The notes under the pieces were generated by a model that saw only the letters and a list, made by a program, of their open reading frames with translations, made no database searches and was not told the DNA's origin. The position numbers were made by a program, and so were the translations under genes. Positions 33,568-47,537 of a stretch of 64,000 nt of DNA are shown here, piece after piece. The number at the start of each line of letters is the position of its first letter. Position 1 is the first letter of the stretch. The DNA comes from Blakeslea trispora (taxonomy: Eukaryota; Mucoromycota; Mucoromycetes; Mucorales; Choanephoraceae): assembly GCA_025331445.1 (NCBI GenBank), contig JAIWNE010000112.1, forward strand, positions 1 to 64,000, given 5' to 3'.

Positions 33568-34964
33568 AAAAAACCAATTTATTACATAACTATTCTTTTG
33601 TACTCAACATATTTTTTTTCTGGTTTGTGCAACACAGTTCCACCCAAACTATTTACGAAAAAGCAGAAAACAAACCTCAAGATAGCTCTTTGCTTTATCG
33701 AATAAAAGATAGTATCAAAAGAAACAGAGGAAAATTTGGGTTGTAGCACATGTTAAAAGATTAAAAAGTAGATGAATATACATTCTGTACTTTAAAAGAT
33801 GCAAGCCCAAGTGAAATCTAGATTGTAGCTAATTAGTCAATGTGATTTGTGTCTAAAAGATCTGAATACATTAATTCTATTTTAACGAAAACTTTGCTCT
33901 ATGATTAGTCATTTTCTATTTGGTGCATTGACCAGGTGTTTTTGTAGATCGTCCGGCTTCTGTGCTTCTTAGTTGCTCAAAGGCCTATTGATTGTGCTAA
34001 ATCTGTCTATATCTTGCGCACAAACCAAAGTTGGTGTGACATTTTTAAAAAGCGCCTCGTTATAACGATCAGGCTTTTCTAGGAAAAGAAAAAGGCAAAG
34101 ATGATCAAATACTGCTTTCAGGCAAATGAGCCATATTGTAAATTATAAAACATCATATGTTGGAAGGGATTGTACCCACTACAAAAGCTTGCATAGTCAA
34201 TAATTATCTTTGTGACCTTTAGGGCTTTATGTTGTCGCGTATGAACAGTTGAGTGCAGACTCTCTGTATATGTTGTTTTTGATTATTGCGGTGGAGGGAG
34301 AAAGATGAGCTTGGCAAAAAATCAAGTCCAACTGTGTGTGTGGAGAGAGAGAGGGGGGGGGGGGAAGAGGTTCAAGTTAGTTGATTGGACTTGGGCATAG
34401 AGTATGTTTTGAGGTTTGTACGCTCAGAATAAAAAAAAAAAGGGGGGGGGGGATAATTGGTAGAAAATAAGTTAAAGGAAGCAAAACAAATGTGAAATCA
34501 CGTTCTAAATTGTGATCCAACACAACTAGTTCCGCAGGTATAAATAGAAAATAGTCCCCCCTCCCTTGTTGAATCAACTAGAGCTAGTTCAATAGCATGG
34601 GTATGTCTTTAGTGAATATGAAAAAGCACAAAACTTTGCTTGATTCATAGTTTCAACACACACAAAACAATTCCATCTTTTTATTTATTTTCACCTTCTT
34701 TTTTGGGTAGTAAGCCAACATATATCTTAACAATGAAATTGTAAAAAGAAATTCATGCTGTTTTTGTCTAGAAACTTCCAAGCTAAAGGCATGATTTCTT
34801 TCTCGCCTTTTTTTTTTTTGACTTTCAGTTTTGAAAATTCGGCTGTTTCATTGGCCAAGTAAAAGAGTAAATGACGTCCCATCAACTTTAATTAAACGCG
34901 AAATCGTCTTATTTTTCTTTTCTTTTTTCTTTACCTAAATTTTTAAAACAAATATACACACAAA
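33568..34964. other. Intergenic, TPI promoter region
   Basis: 1.4 kb without a supported gene. G-runs at about 34354-34364 and 34441-34452 stand out. The last 60 bases before the TPI start are a T/C tract followed by an A-rich leader (ACAAATATACACACAAA), typical of a highly expressed fungal gene. Confidence 0.5.
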
Positions 34965-35900
<936 letters not shown>

Positions 35901-37726
35901 GTTTGACTTTCTCTTTGTAAACATACTTTCATTCATATAAATTTTGTAAATTCATGTCATAAATAAAAAGAGTGAAAAAAAAAAATTTTTTTTCCACATC
36001 TATTGATCCGAAAATTGATTGCATGAACTCACTTATCTGATCAAGACAAACCTACTTTTGAATCACAAAATGGGTTTCCGAGTATCTCCTTGTCAACTTT
36101 TTAATCAGAATATCTATTGGCAGCTCTCTTTCTACCTGAATTCATTACAAGACAGACAGAAATAGCTTATTTTTCTTAGTGAGGTTCGTTCACTATAATG
36201 TACCTACTGTTGGTTTACTGACTTTTGTCATAACAAGATACATTGAGTCCAACGCGTAATTGAGAGGGCATGGATCCTTTGGCTATGCAAATATATCCCA
36301 AGGATAACAATTAAATGCCTTTATTGACTTTACATAATTTGTTCTGAATACCTTTTTTTTTTTTTCTTTAATTATGAACAAATTTTACAAGTTTGGTCAT
36401 ATAAATTTGGCTGTCTTGAGCTGAATATGTAATCTCATCAGATAGAAGGCTATTTGAGTAAAGAGTGATTGGTTTTATTTGTACAACTATTCTATGTCAA
36501 CAGAACACACCTTCCGATTTCTCAAAAATTACCCCCCCTCTTTATGCTTTATAGCGTCAGTTGATTTTCTGCAAATTATAGGAGAAGGTGTGATAAATTA
36601 AATACCATTACAGTCAAAATAGCTTCTAGATTAATTATTTGTTGATGAGTGTACATGGCATGATGCTCTTTTGTTTGTATAGGTCCCTGCCTTTAATTTT
36701 CTGTTAATAGAAAAGTTTTTTTTTTTCTTTTTGCCCACTTGATCTATGGCTGGTATGGTACTTTATTTCTTCCTGCATATCCCATCCGTGCCCCCCCCCC
36801 TCAATGTAGGCTACTAATTTAAAATATCTATATATGGAAGTAGAAGAAACATGGTAAAGTAAACAAGTTTTTCTTTTTAGATAGTGTGTATTGTTAAAGA
36901 AATATACTAGTTTGCTCCTCCTTTTTTTTTTATAATAGAAACAGATATATCAGGCTGAGTCAAATGAACATGACCTAGAAATACTAACCATATAATTTCG
37001 ATATTGTCCATAAAAAAAATTGCTTGGGATTATTGTATTTATATATGTTTATAAACAGCTTTCTTGGGTTCTTCTTTTACATAGACATGTTCATTTTGCA
37101 TATAATTTGTCCTGCCTTTTTGCGAAAATGACATGCTCAAATTGACAATCGTTACAAACTGAAAACAAAAAGCAGTGTTCAGGTTTGTTCAACAGATCAA
37201 AAGTTGCCAATTGACAGACAATTACTTTGAGGGGAGAGTAACCAACAAAACTTGGTTACCCAGTCCAAAAAAAAAAAATAGTACTTTGATATTGGCAACC
37301 GAGTTTTAGCTCTCTTTTTTTTTTTTTTGAAACAAAGTCAGCTCTTTTTCTTTATTTCGTTGTTTAGGAAACCATAGTAAGGTTTAATGAAATAGCGGTT
37401 ATTCTTTTTAATGATATTTGCAATATGTGCAATTTCTTTCTTTAATGCCTTTGTATCGTACAAACTCTAAAACGAGTGTTTATCATATATATTTTTAAAC
37501 TGAATCTTTTTGTTGTAATCTATTTCTGGAAATCATGTATTTATATAAATTTATGTATGTGCGTACATTTCTATATTTATAGACTCAATAGGAACATTAT
37601 TATTGTAACTTGTTCTCTCTTCCTTTCCTTTTTTTTCTCAAGCATTTTGTATATACGGACCATTCACTCGACTCTTTTTCTCTCTCTCTAAATACACCTC
37701 CAAAAAATAAAGAGCAATAAACGTTC
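35901..37726. other. Long intergenic region, no gene seen
   Basis: 1.8 kb of AT-rich sequence downstream of TPI, rich in T and A homopolymers and a C-run near 36791. No coding signal or known RNA motif was recognised. The final 100 bases are T/C-rich and lead into the next gene. Confidence 0.5.
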
Positions 37727-38718
37727 ATGACTTCAAGTGGATCTCAATCTGATTCTGACTCATCTTCAAGAACTTCTGTTTTTGACTGGCCAACACCCAC
37801 AAGCGATATTTCAGTCAGAGAAATCATTGACAAATACTATACAACACACCCAGACTTACTGAAACATGCCTTGATGGCCAAAATAGAAGAAGACAAGGTA
37901 ATAGGTTTTATTAGGCAGAGATTGCACAAGAAAGAATAACCATAATTATATAGAAATTGACTGCCAATGATATATTAAGAACAGAACAAGCTCGTATCGA
38001 GCTAAGACGATTAGATATTGAATTGTTAAAAGAACAATCAAAATCAAGGGATAGAGTCATGATTCATTCACCTTATCTTCCGCAGCAAAAGCAGGCTATT
38101 GCACATATCCGAAATCATCATGAACACCAACCTATACCAGATCATCACTTAGCATACCAACACATCACTAAATCTCTCCCACCACCTTCGCCTATTGTTG
38201 TCTATCCCCATTCTGCGCATCCTCTGTGCTCAGACAACCGTTTTGCTCATCACTTATTATCTGTCGCGCAACCGACAACACCTATTTCTCCTCTCCGTGA
38301 AGATAACAAATCTAGAAAACGAGGTCGTGGTTCACTTTCAGAAGACAATCCTAAACCAAATCACAATAAGGTCATGGAAGCCCTGAAAGCTAAAATTCAA
38401 AGAAGTGGCACTAATTCTTCTCCACTTGCAAAAACAACAAACTCAGCATTTCGACACTTAGATAAAAAACAACGCACCTTGCCAAAGCCAACCGAGATAC
38501 CACATATAATTACTTATCCTCATACCACACCTACCACGCCTTCCCCACGTTCTGCAAAGCCTATTTTACCACCTATAGACACAAGCTTAGGCAGGTTGAA
38601 AGCAAATGATCGAATTCTATCTCCTATTCAAACTTCAACTCCTTTTACAAGCGTTGTTGTTGTCCGACCTTCTGCTTTTGAATCCATCTCAATTGCCCCT
38701 ATTCAAACAAAGGACTAA
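37727..38718 (+). CDS. Low-complexity protein of unknown function
   Basis: Exons 37727-37897 and 37954-38718 give 311 residues. The N-terminus is Ser-rich, followed by a conserved-looking helical segment (VREIIDKYYTTHPDLLKHAL) and a charged helix spanning the splice junction (ARIELRRLDIELLKEQSKSR), which could form a coiled coil. The remainder is Pro/His/Ser/Thr-rich and disordered, with a basic cluster (NKSRKRGRGS) that could be a nuclear signal. The composition suggests a regulatory protein; no DNA-binding domain is seen and I do not recognise the family. Confidence 0.65.
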
Positions 38719-39475
38719 AAATATATCTTCTATTTCTGTCATCTTTTTTTTCTTAATTTGTCTTCTTTATATCGAATATGGACAAAGCGAAACCTATTTT
38801 TAAAGAAAAAAAAAGTGTGCCATTGTTCTAATATACACATATATTATAAAGAGGGAAAGTGAAGTGTGGTGTCATTCTTATTCTCTGAAATAATATTGCT
38901 AAATGAAAATATAGATTTTTCCCTTTTATATAACATACTTCAAAGTTTTCATTAAATCCAGAGCAATAGAAATTGCCTTGATAAGGAAAAAGTAGAAAAT
39001 AGTGAGAGACTTGATTGGGCAAAGCCTACAGAAAACATGTTTCAAGATATCATCGTTCCGTGCTACATGAGAGACAGAAGGAAACTGAAGGGTGGTAATG
39101 CCAAAATACTTGGTTTGCAGACTGATATGTGTTTGAGCTTAAATTTCTAATAAGGATGTCAATAACTCAGTTCTTAAAAGAGTGTGATATGCAATTGACG
39201 GGTAAAGGACAATTTTATCAAAGTCAAAGCAGGAAAGGAAACACTTGTCTTATTTCACTTTATTACATAGAGATTATTTTACCAAGTTTATCATACACTA
39301 CACAATACTTTCTCGCTTTAATAAAAGAAAAAAATTATACATCATAGGCACGTCAATTTTATTAGAAAAAAAAAATAAGATGGTTTTCTGAAATGACTAC
39401 TAGAATGAAAGCATAGTCTAGGAACAGTATTTATAAATATATATTTACATAAAGACATGAATAGTCATTTTTTTT
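38719..39475. other. Intergenic between convergent genes
   Basis: AT-rich, with no supported gene. A short open frame at 39129-39347 has no recognisable content. Confidence 0.5.
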
Positions 39476-41336
39476 TTAGTAATTTATCTTGCCAGAGTAA
39501 GCGTTAGGAAGCATCTCATCAGAAGGTGGATTGCTTGAGCCAGAATGTGTCTTCATATCTTGGGTTTTCTGTGGCTTTTCCATCACTTCATCATCATAAT
39601 CACCTGAAAGTTCTTCTAGAGTCTTGCCCTTTGTTTCCTCAATCAGGAAGGAAGAAAGAAGACCGGTTAACATGAAGAAGGCAAAGATCTCAAGCAAATG
39701 ATCAATCCAAGCATTGCTACCACCAATGTCTTTCAAGAGACCAAAGCCAACTTGTGCAATGATGGCACCCACTTTTCCAGAAGCAGCAGAGATACCATGA
39801 GCTGTTGATCGATAACGTGTGGGGAAACATTCACCGGGGACAATAAAAGTAGTAGAGTTGGGACCAAAGTTGAAAAAGATCTGGGTGATTGTGAAGAGTA
39901 CGATAAACAAGGCAACAGAGGCATTGATGATGGCATGATATCCAAAGCCAAGAATGATAAACATGATGGTCAAGACAGTAAAGCCCATGATTTGAATTGT
40001 CTTTCGGCCTATCTTGTCTACTGTAAAGACAGTAATCCAGTAACCAGGAACTGAACCAAGCAAGTTAATGATCAAATTACCTACACATGCCTTAAAAACC
40101 GCACTATATGTTCTGTTGTTTAGATAATTGATTCTTATTTACTTTAGAAAACTTACTTGTAAGCATCAGGACCGCCAGCAAATCCAATGTTTTGAAGAAT
40201 AATAGAGTTATTAAGACCAAGGCCATACCATGCTACATCAAGAGCAAACCACGAGTAAGCTGTACCAAACAGTATTTTGCCATATTTCCATTGACTGAAA
40301 TGACGAACAAAATCAGACCAAGAAGCCTTCGGAACAGCAGGTTCATCTTCTTCTTGTCTTACGGGTACATGATGCACTTCTTTATAGTCGCCTGATTTAG
40401 CACCTGTTTCCACAAATGCTCTAGCATCGCTAAGACCTTGTTCAAATTTGTTTTCAATGTCCATAGTATATCTAGGTGTTTCAGGAATTGTAAGACGGTA
40501 GTAGAGTGCACATAAACCAGGAATAGCACCGATACCAATGACAATACGCCAAACATAATCAAGGTAAGTTTGATCAGATTCAATAGCACTCTTAAAAGCT
40601 GCAGTGACAATCAAACCAACTAGACTTGCAGCTACTTGACCAATGCCTAATTTATGCTCATGCTTAGTTTATATATGTAAAGAGAGAGAGAGAGAGATAA
40701 ATGTTACCTTGCATGGCAAATACAGCAGCCATCATAGCACCACGATGTCTTGTAGTAGCAAATTCAGCGGTAATCACTGAAGAAAGAGGATAGTCACCAC
40801 CAATACCGATACCCACTAGAATTCGCCAGAAAGTGATGACAGCCCAAAATGAGGCAGCAAATGCATTCCCTGCCAATGTTTGACCCACAGTGCCAATAAT
40901 AATAATCATTAATTCTACACCATACATTCTCTTGCGACCCACATGATCTGCCAGATAACCAAACAAAAGTTGCCCGATCACTGTACCAACAGAGCAAGAG
41001 ACTTTGATAGCTGTGTCTACATTATGAGGTGTTTTGTTGCCTTCATTGGGCCAATAAACAAAGCCAATCATGATGGATACCAAATTAATGGCAAAGATGT
41101 CATACGCATCCGTAAAAAAGCCAATTCCGGACACAATACAAGCACGAATGTGATACCAGCCAAATTTAGCATTGTCAATCTTTCAATCCAGTTTGATTAG
41201 AGTGCATTTAGTTTCTATTGCTTGTTATACTCACATCTACCAGAGCGAGTCGTCGACGCTCTTTAGCAGAAAGAATTTGCTCGGGACTATGAGCACCTTC
41301 ACGTAAAGTAGCTGGAGGGGTTTCGTTGGATGTCAT
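39476..41336 (-). CDS. Inorganic phosphate transporter, PHO84-like (MFS, phosphate:H+ symporter)
   Basis: Exons 41235-41336, 40708-41179, 40157-40646 and 39476-40103 give about 563 residues with twelve predicted membrane segments. Hallmarks of TC 2.A.1.9 are GIGFFTDAYDIFAINLV in the first span, the MFS loop GYLADHVGRKRMYG, and the phosphate-transporter signature GIGIGGDYPLSSVITAEFA. The second half has DKIGRKTIQIMGF and a PGECFPTRYRSTAHG loop. The protein should import phosphate with protons at the plasma membrane. Its central cytosolic loop is charged (VRQEEDEPAVPKASW). The junction between exons 3 and 4 needs the acceptor at 40104 to give DAYNAVFKACVGN, which I chose because nearer acceptors break the frame. 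Confidence 0.93.
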
Positions 41337-42296
41337 GAATGTCAAAAGAAAATGATGAGCAAAAAAGAAAAAAGAGAAGAGTGGTGCTTGTATTTATAGA
41401 CGATTGGTCTCTGATGATTTTATCATTGTATTTTTATAGCATAGTGTGTTTTGCCATTCATGGTAAAAGAGAGATAAAGAGAGAGAGGATCAAAAATGAT
41501 CTTCAGAAGAGCATGGACAAGGAGTTTGATTTGATTGGCTGTGTATTCCAAACACACACAAAAAAAAAGGTTATTGGTAAACTCGCTTCTTTTTTGGTAA
41601 ACTCAAACTCATTGTGTGTGTGTGCTATCGTTAGCTTCACTTATTCGTGCCTCTGCAAGCCATATTTCATCATCATTATTTTCTTTCAAATTTGTTGATT
41701 TTTGGTCAAACCACCCATTAGATCATTTTAAAGAATTACGACATGAATTCTTTTCTTTTGTGGTGAGAAAGTGAACAGACTACAAAAAAGGAAAAAAGTG
41801 CAAACGGGTTTGATTTGATGCATGAATAAGATCTTATCTTGAAGCCTAAAGGAGTCACAATCAAAAATGGGGATTCTGTTTTTTTAATAGACATGTGTAT
41901 AGTAGTCGCTCGATTTGAGAATTGTTTGATATAAAAGTATTTTCAATAGAAGAGCTGCCATCCTTTGACTTGTATCGCTTCACGTGCTAACATGTCATTC
42001 AATATAAGAGTATATATAATATAAGAGTAGCATTTCTCGAGGATATGAGCACTCTTAAACAAATCGACTAATGTGCATTGTTATTTTTTGATATGATTTA
42101 GAGCAAAGCGTGTGGTCAAATATCATAACTGTTGATAAACTATTGTTATGACAGGACATATCTCTTAGACATGTAACTTTTTACTTTTTGAAATCTGACC
42201 TTGAAATTCTTTTATATTTTTTCTTTTGTTTGCTGATTTCAACACGTCTATTGCTGGTTGTCCCTTTTGAAGTTTATCATTTTGTTTATAGTCATC
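41337..42296. other. Divergent promoter region of phosphate transporter and ARP8
   Basis: Nearly 1 kb between divergent start codons. AT-rich with purine runs near 41350-41390. I looked for Pho4-like CACGTG/CACGTK sites and saw only ACACGT near 42242-42247 and TCACGTGC near 41981-41988; the latter contains CACGTG and is the best candidate, 645 bases upstream of the transporter start. Confidence 0.4.
41982..41987. promoter_or_regulatory. CACGTG E-box, candidate Pho4-type site
   Basis: A palindromic CACGTG lies in the spacer upstream of the PHO84-like gene. In yeasts the bHLH factor Pho4 binds this core to induce phosphate transporters. Whether this fungus uses it is inference, and a single hexamer can occur by chance. 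Confidence 0.25.
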
Positions 42297-44576
42297 ATGG
42301 CCGATAACCATACTCCTTATCCACAACAACAACAACAGAACGCAAATGCTTTTCTAAAAAACTTGTCTCAAAAAAAGTATGCCTGGATGGAAGAAGCGAT
42401 TGCCTCAACACCACCTATATCCGCCACCAACCCAACTTCTTCTACCTCTAGTTCTTTCAGTCCAGTAGATACACCCAAGCGACAGAAAAAACAAAAGACA
42501 TCCGAGTCACCTACAGAAAACATCAAGAGAATTCATACAATAAAACCAAAGAAACCACTTGTCACGATCAAACCCAACCATTCCGATGATCCATCGAGCT
42601 CACAAAAGCCAAGCTCACCTAGAGTCATCGCAATAGCCTCAAAAGGAACACAGGGCAACGATCAACCAAGAAAGCAAGAAGAACAGGAAGAAGATGAAGA
42701 GGAGGAAGAGGAAGGGCAAGAGGAAGAGGAAGAGACGCAACGCCGTAGACATACACAACCTCGATTCAAGTACACAAATTTCCCTGTCAAGGGCTACAGT
42801 ATCTTGCCTACTCGTAATATTACCAGTACATATGCTAGAAACGATACATCTTATTTTGCTGGTTACAAGGCTGGATCAAAAGAAATATCACCTGATGTAA
42901 GTTAGAGAGCATGCCAACAAACACACACTGTTAAATCTGATACATTTATATAGCCTGAAGAAGAATGGAGAGATACGATTGTCATTCATCCCGGTTCACG
43001 TAACTTGAGAATCGGTCTTGCCTCAGAGGCCTTTCCTATTTCAGTACCGCATGTAATTGCCAGACGTCAAAACCAGCCACCGTCAGATAGAATGATGATG
43101 GTGGAAGAAAATGAATCTGATCAAGAGAAACGCGAGGCTGCCTTGCGTGATATTCGAAATGAGCTCAAATGGCGCATGAAGAATGCCAAGCGTAGAGTTG
43201 TACCTAATGCTGAATCTCAAGTGATTGGCTTTAATGCCACTGGCTACAAAGAAACTGTTTTGGACCATAATGATCCTTACAAAGTAGAATGGACAGATGT
43301 ATCTCAACAGACTGAGTATTTTGTAGGTGAAAAGGCATTGAATGTACCTATGGCCAAAGATACACCTTATTATGTACGTTACCCTTGGAGAAATGGTACC
43401 TTGAACAACCAAGACTATCCCTCTATGCAAGCAGCCTTGAACGACCTCGAGATGATCTGGACAGAATCGATTGCTGAATTGTTGGAAATTGAAAAGGCTA
43501 GCCTGAAACAATACTGTGCTGTACTGGTAGTGCCAGACATGTTGGATCATCACTATCTATGTGCTATTGTCAGTATGATGCTTCGTTATATGGAATTCAA
43601 GAGTGTGATTGTTCAACAAGAATCCACGTGTGCCACTTATGGCGCAGGTGTCTCTAGTGCAGTGGTTGTGGATATTGGTGCTCAAACCACCAGTATTACA
43701 TGCATTGAAGATGGTGTTTGTCAGACAGATTCACGCATGTCCATTCAGTTGGGTGGTGACGATATCACCAAGACGTTTACTGATTTCTTGATGGCCAACA
43801 AATTCCCCTACAACGATCTGGATCTCAATGCTACCTATGATTGGCGATTGGCTGAGACCTTGAAAGAAAAGTGGTGTACATTGAATGAAGCGGATATCAG
43901 TGTTCAAGTCTATGATTTTTTTAAGCGTACACCTTTTCATCCTACACTGAAGTACCAATGTAAAGTATATGATGAAGTCTTTTTGGCTCCTCTCTGCCTT
44001 GTGTATCCAGATATCCTTCAAAAGAAACAATCATTACCACAATGGTCAGTACAGCATGTTACAGATGATGCTATTGAAGATACCAATCTAGCGGTAAGGA
44101 ACGAACTCATTCTATTCTGACATTCTACTAAACTTTCTATCAAAGAAACCCAATCAGGCCTTTGATAGCTACCCTCTTGATGTTGCTATTGCTCAATCGA
44201 TTACCACAGGTGCTAATGGATCTGAAGAAAAACTAAAACGATATTTTACAAGTATCATTCTTGTAGGTGGAGGAGGCAAGGTAGCTAATTTCAGTAAGGT
44301 TTTGGAAGATCGGTAAGTCACTTTTTTACCATTAGTCCACTCTTTCTTTATTCATTTGTTTATACTAGTGTTATATCTACTGTCATTGCACAAGCAGCGA
44401 ACATAGATCGTGTTGAAGTGGTACCTGCACCAAGAGAATTAGATCCTGAGGTGTTGGTATGGAAAGGCGCCTCTGTGATGGCTAAATTGGACTCTGCAAA
44501 AGACATGTGGATTGGTCCTGAAGAGTGGGAAGAAGTAGGTGCTCGGTGCTTAAGAGAAAGGGCTTTGTTGATGTAG
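42297..44576 (+). CDS. ARP8: Actin-related protein 8, INO80 chromatin-remodelling subunit
   Basis: Exons 42297-42896, 42954-44093, 44158-44312 and 44369-44576 give 700 residues. The ATG at 42297 was chosen over one 13 codons upstream because of its better context and the hydrophobic nature of the extra residues. Residues 1-200 are disordered with a Glu run; the actin-like fold starts at TIVIHPGSRNLRIGLAS, with VVVDIGAQTTSITCIEDG as second phosphate loop and IILVGGGGKVANF near the end. A large insertion between the two halves (residues 225-330) is characteristic of Arp8, which with Arp4 and actin forms the nucleosome- and DNA-sensing module of INO80 in the nucleus. Only 98 bases separate its stop from the next gene. 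Confidence 0.9.
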
Positions 44577-44674
44577 TTTTGTACTACCTCAATCATTTTT
44601 TTATATTAAAAAAATAATCTATCGTTTCCCCCCCTTTTTTTTTTCTTTTTTTTCTCTTTAAATTTTGCATAATA

Positions 44675-45631
44675 ATGAAGTTTACTGGTGAATTATTTAC
44701 TTTTGATGAAGAAAATCGTTTGACTGCCTTTGAGACAGGACCTGTTGAATCAGGAAAAGTAGTCGTGTTTATTGGTGGATTAGGTGATGGTTATCATGCT
44801 GTTCCCTTTATACCTTTACTTGTCAAAACACTAGAACAAATAGGTTGGTCGCTTATTCAAGTTCAACTTCAATCAAGTTACGATGGTTACGGTACCTCCA
44901 ATCTCCAGAATGACACGCGTCAATTGGATTCATTGGTGGACTATCTCTTAAAGGAAAAGAAGAAGAAGAAGATCGTGTTTATAGGCCATTCAACAGGTAA
45001 ATTACAGATAGACAACACACTCATACCTTATTAATGGCGGGAGGGGACTCATTTATTTATTTTAAAAAAGGTAGTCAAGATTGTTTTTGGCACAACAAAT
45101 TTGGTCAGCATAATCAGTCTGTCAGTGCCTATGTCTTACAGGCACCTGTGTCGGATAGAGAGCATTTCTCAAAGAATCTAGATGGCTTTGAACATCATCT
45201 TGAACTAGCCAATCAACTTAGGAATCAAGGTAAAGGACAAGAACTCTTGCCTCGAGATGCCTTTTGGGCACCCATCACAGCCGACCGATTTTATTCATTT
45301 GGCACTCGACTGTAAGTATCCATGACAACCATACCATTTGAACTAATCCTTTAAAAGTGGAGATGATGATGTATTCTCTACTGATTTTACAGATGAAGAA
45401 ATCTCTCGACTTTATCAGGATATTCATCGCCCTATTTGCTGGGTTTATTCTGAGAAAGATGAATTCTATGCTTCAGACAAAGACAAGGAACAGGTAATGA
45501 AACGATTTCAATCTTTATGCCGTGCTATTGTAGAAACCCATATTGTGCCTGAAGGGGATCACAATATCACTCGATCAGATTCCCAACAAGCTTTCTGTCA
45601 AATAATTCATGATTTTGTGAGTCAATTTTAG
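44675..45631 (+). CDS. DUF1749 alpha/beta hydrolase
   Basis: Exons 44675-44996, 45071-45311 and 45358-45631 give 278 residues. The opening VVVFIGGLGDGYHAVPF and the nucleophile elbow FIGHSTGSQD are characteristic of the DUF1749 (UPF0613) family; the likely acid is in WVYSEKDEFY and the base in EGDHNITRSD. In ascomycetes one member (SidJ) hydrolyses siderophore intermediates, and plant and fungal members are otherwise poorly known, so substrate is open. Cytosolic by absence of signals. Transcribed in the same direction as ARP8, immediately downstream. Confidence 0.87.
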
Positions 45632-45750
45632 TTGGAGGATAGCATAAATTACAATCAACCAATCAGAACGTAGCTTTAAATCTTCCATAGCATTTCTTTT
45701 CTTTTCTTTTTTTTTATTTTGTTACTCAATAAACTTGAACTCATTTGACT

Positions 45751-46224
45751 ATGGTTTGCAAGAAATGTGAAAAAAAGCTGACAGCGCTAGCTGCTCCTGA
45801 CAAATGGAAAGAAGGCTCAATTAATGCTCAAAGTAAAGTTGGACGCCTTTCCTTGACCTTGTTACTCATTAACCTTTTTAATGACTTTAGCTGGTTCTTC
45901 TGGTCGAAAACTGAATCAGAATAAACTACTGTCACGATCAGCTAAAATAAGGTCTAAATTGTTCACAAAGTACACGGGCGTTGATGTTAACATGCTTATA
46001 TAGATTCAACCCATTAGAATCAAGTAAATGTAGATTATGTAAAAACAAGGTGCATCAAGACAAAGCTCATTATTGCCAAGGTAGGCTTCAGCTTTAGATA
46101 AACAGTGGGTCTCAACTGACGTGTGATGACTCTTTGAATAGAATGTGCCTATAAGAAAGGCATCTGTGCCATGTGCGGTAAACAGATCTTGAATACAAGT
46201 GCATATAAACAAACATCCAAATAA
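45751..46224 (+). CDS. CRIPT-family cysteine-rich protein
   Basis: Exons 45751-45832, 45891-45951, 46004-46080 and 46142-46224 give exactly 100 residues, the size of CRIPT. It starts MVCKKCEKKL, has GRKLNQNKLLS, then zinc-ligand pairs CRLC, HYCQECAYKKGICAMCG and ends SAYKQTSK. CRIPT binds PDZ domains in animal synapses, but the family is conserved across eukaryotes and has been linked to the minor-spliceosome/U12 pathway and RNA processing; the fungal function is unclear. The start lies only 120 bases after the preceding stop. Confidence 0.93.
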
Positions 46225-47537
46225 GCAAAATAGGCTTCTTTACACTCATTCTTCATCTTGTAATCTAACTATTCATAACAACATTATTAAAAAGGAAAGC
46301 AAACATTGAATATCTTGACTGCCAAATGTATATAAAATCAAACAGTTAAAGAAGGAGTGCTAGAACAAAGGGTTAACTTGTACGTTTAATTCTTGCGTAC
46401 ATTTGAAGAGAAAAAAAAAGCCTCATGCTATTCTCTTTAGAAGTCTTTTTCCCCAAAATAAAACATTCTATTTCGTAGAAACTACATGGCTGCAGAGAAC
46501 GAGGAGAAGCGATTGTCAAAGTATTTCGATAAAAATAGAAAGCGAACAGACTTGTTTAGTTTCACATATAAAGCAAGCGATATAGGACGATCGTTCGAGT
46601 CCAAGTAAAGGGAGAAAAAAAAATCGTACCATATTTAGGCTATTGATATTATGGTTGTGAATGTAGATAACAGAGAATCAGTCTCATTTAGATATTTTAG
46701 CTTGTAGACATTCATGTTTGCTTGACATATAGGCAGCTTAATGGCTGAAAGACTGTTGTTATATGTGATAAGCAAAATGTCTTTTCTAAGGTCAATCATG
46801 TGTGTTAAACAAATCATCGAGTGCCTTTTTATTATTACTGACCGTGAAAGAACAATGATCCTATCCTCTTTCCTTCCCTACGTTTACTTGTTTCAACTGA
46901 ATTCTTCATTTAAAAGCTCTTTCTTTTGGGATTTTTCATCCAAACCCGGAATCCAACTTTCATATGGCTAATTCAAAAAGTAATCGTAGAGCCTGCCTTT
47001 ATTCTTTATTTCTAGAACAAAGATATCAATATGTAAATGACAGTGATGTGTATATGCCAAACACATCCACCCAATTTCTTTTTTTGTATGACCTTCCTAA
47101 GATAATTGTTTAAAAAAGAAAGGAATGGAACATAAAAGGGTATTTTTTTTTTACAACTTTAAATGTTGCACTATTTTACTTACACAGAGATCACACCTGC
47201 CTAGCAGGAGTATGTTTGTTGGTTAAGCCAGGAGAAATTATACTATTACAATGACAGTTCTACTGTGTCCTCTCTAAATCTGTTACCTTTCTCCTCCCCC
47301 TCCGCCTTGCCACATGAGCTTCCTGTCTCCCTCTCTTTTATATAAAACCAAGATCAATCGTTTACTTTTTTTTTTGGCTTCCTTCTCTTTGCCTACTGTA
47401 GTTCTATTCGGATACTCAAAACGAAATGGTGTCCTTCTAAAGAGCGCGTACCATTCTTTAGGCTCCTTCCAACTTTCAGAGGAGCTAGACCAGGTCTAGC
47501 TACTCCACCCATTGATTTACCTCAAGAGCCGTCTAAT
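46225..47537. other. Intergenic region
   Basis: 1.3 kb without a supported gene. The last 180 bases (about 47358-47537) are open in the frame of the following hydrolase, with protein-like content (RGARPGLATPPIDLPQEPSN), but contain no ATG, so an additional upstream exon of that gene may lie here. Confidence 0.45.

Noticed and set aside
43083..43553. 156-codon minus-strand frame inside ARP8
   Set aside because: Antisense shadow of the long ARP8 coding exon; the plus-strand actin-related fold is clear.
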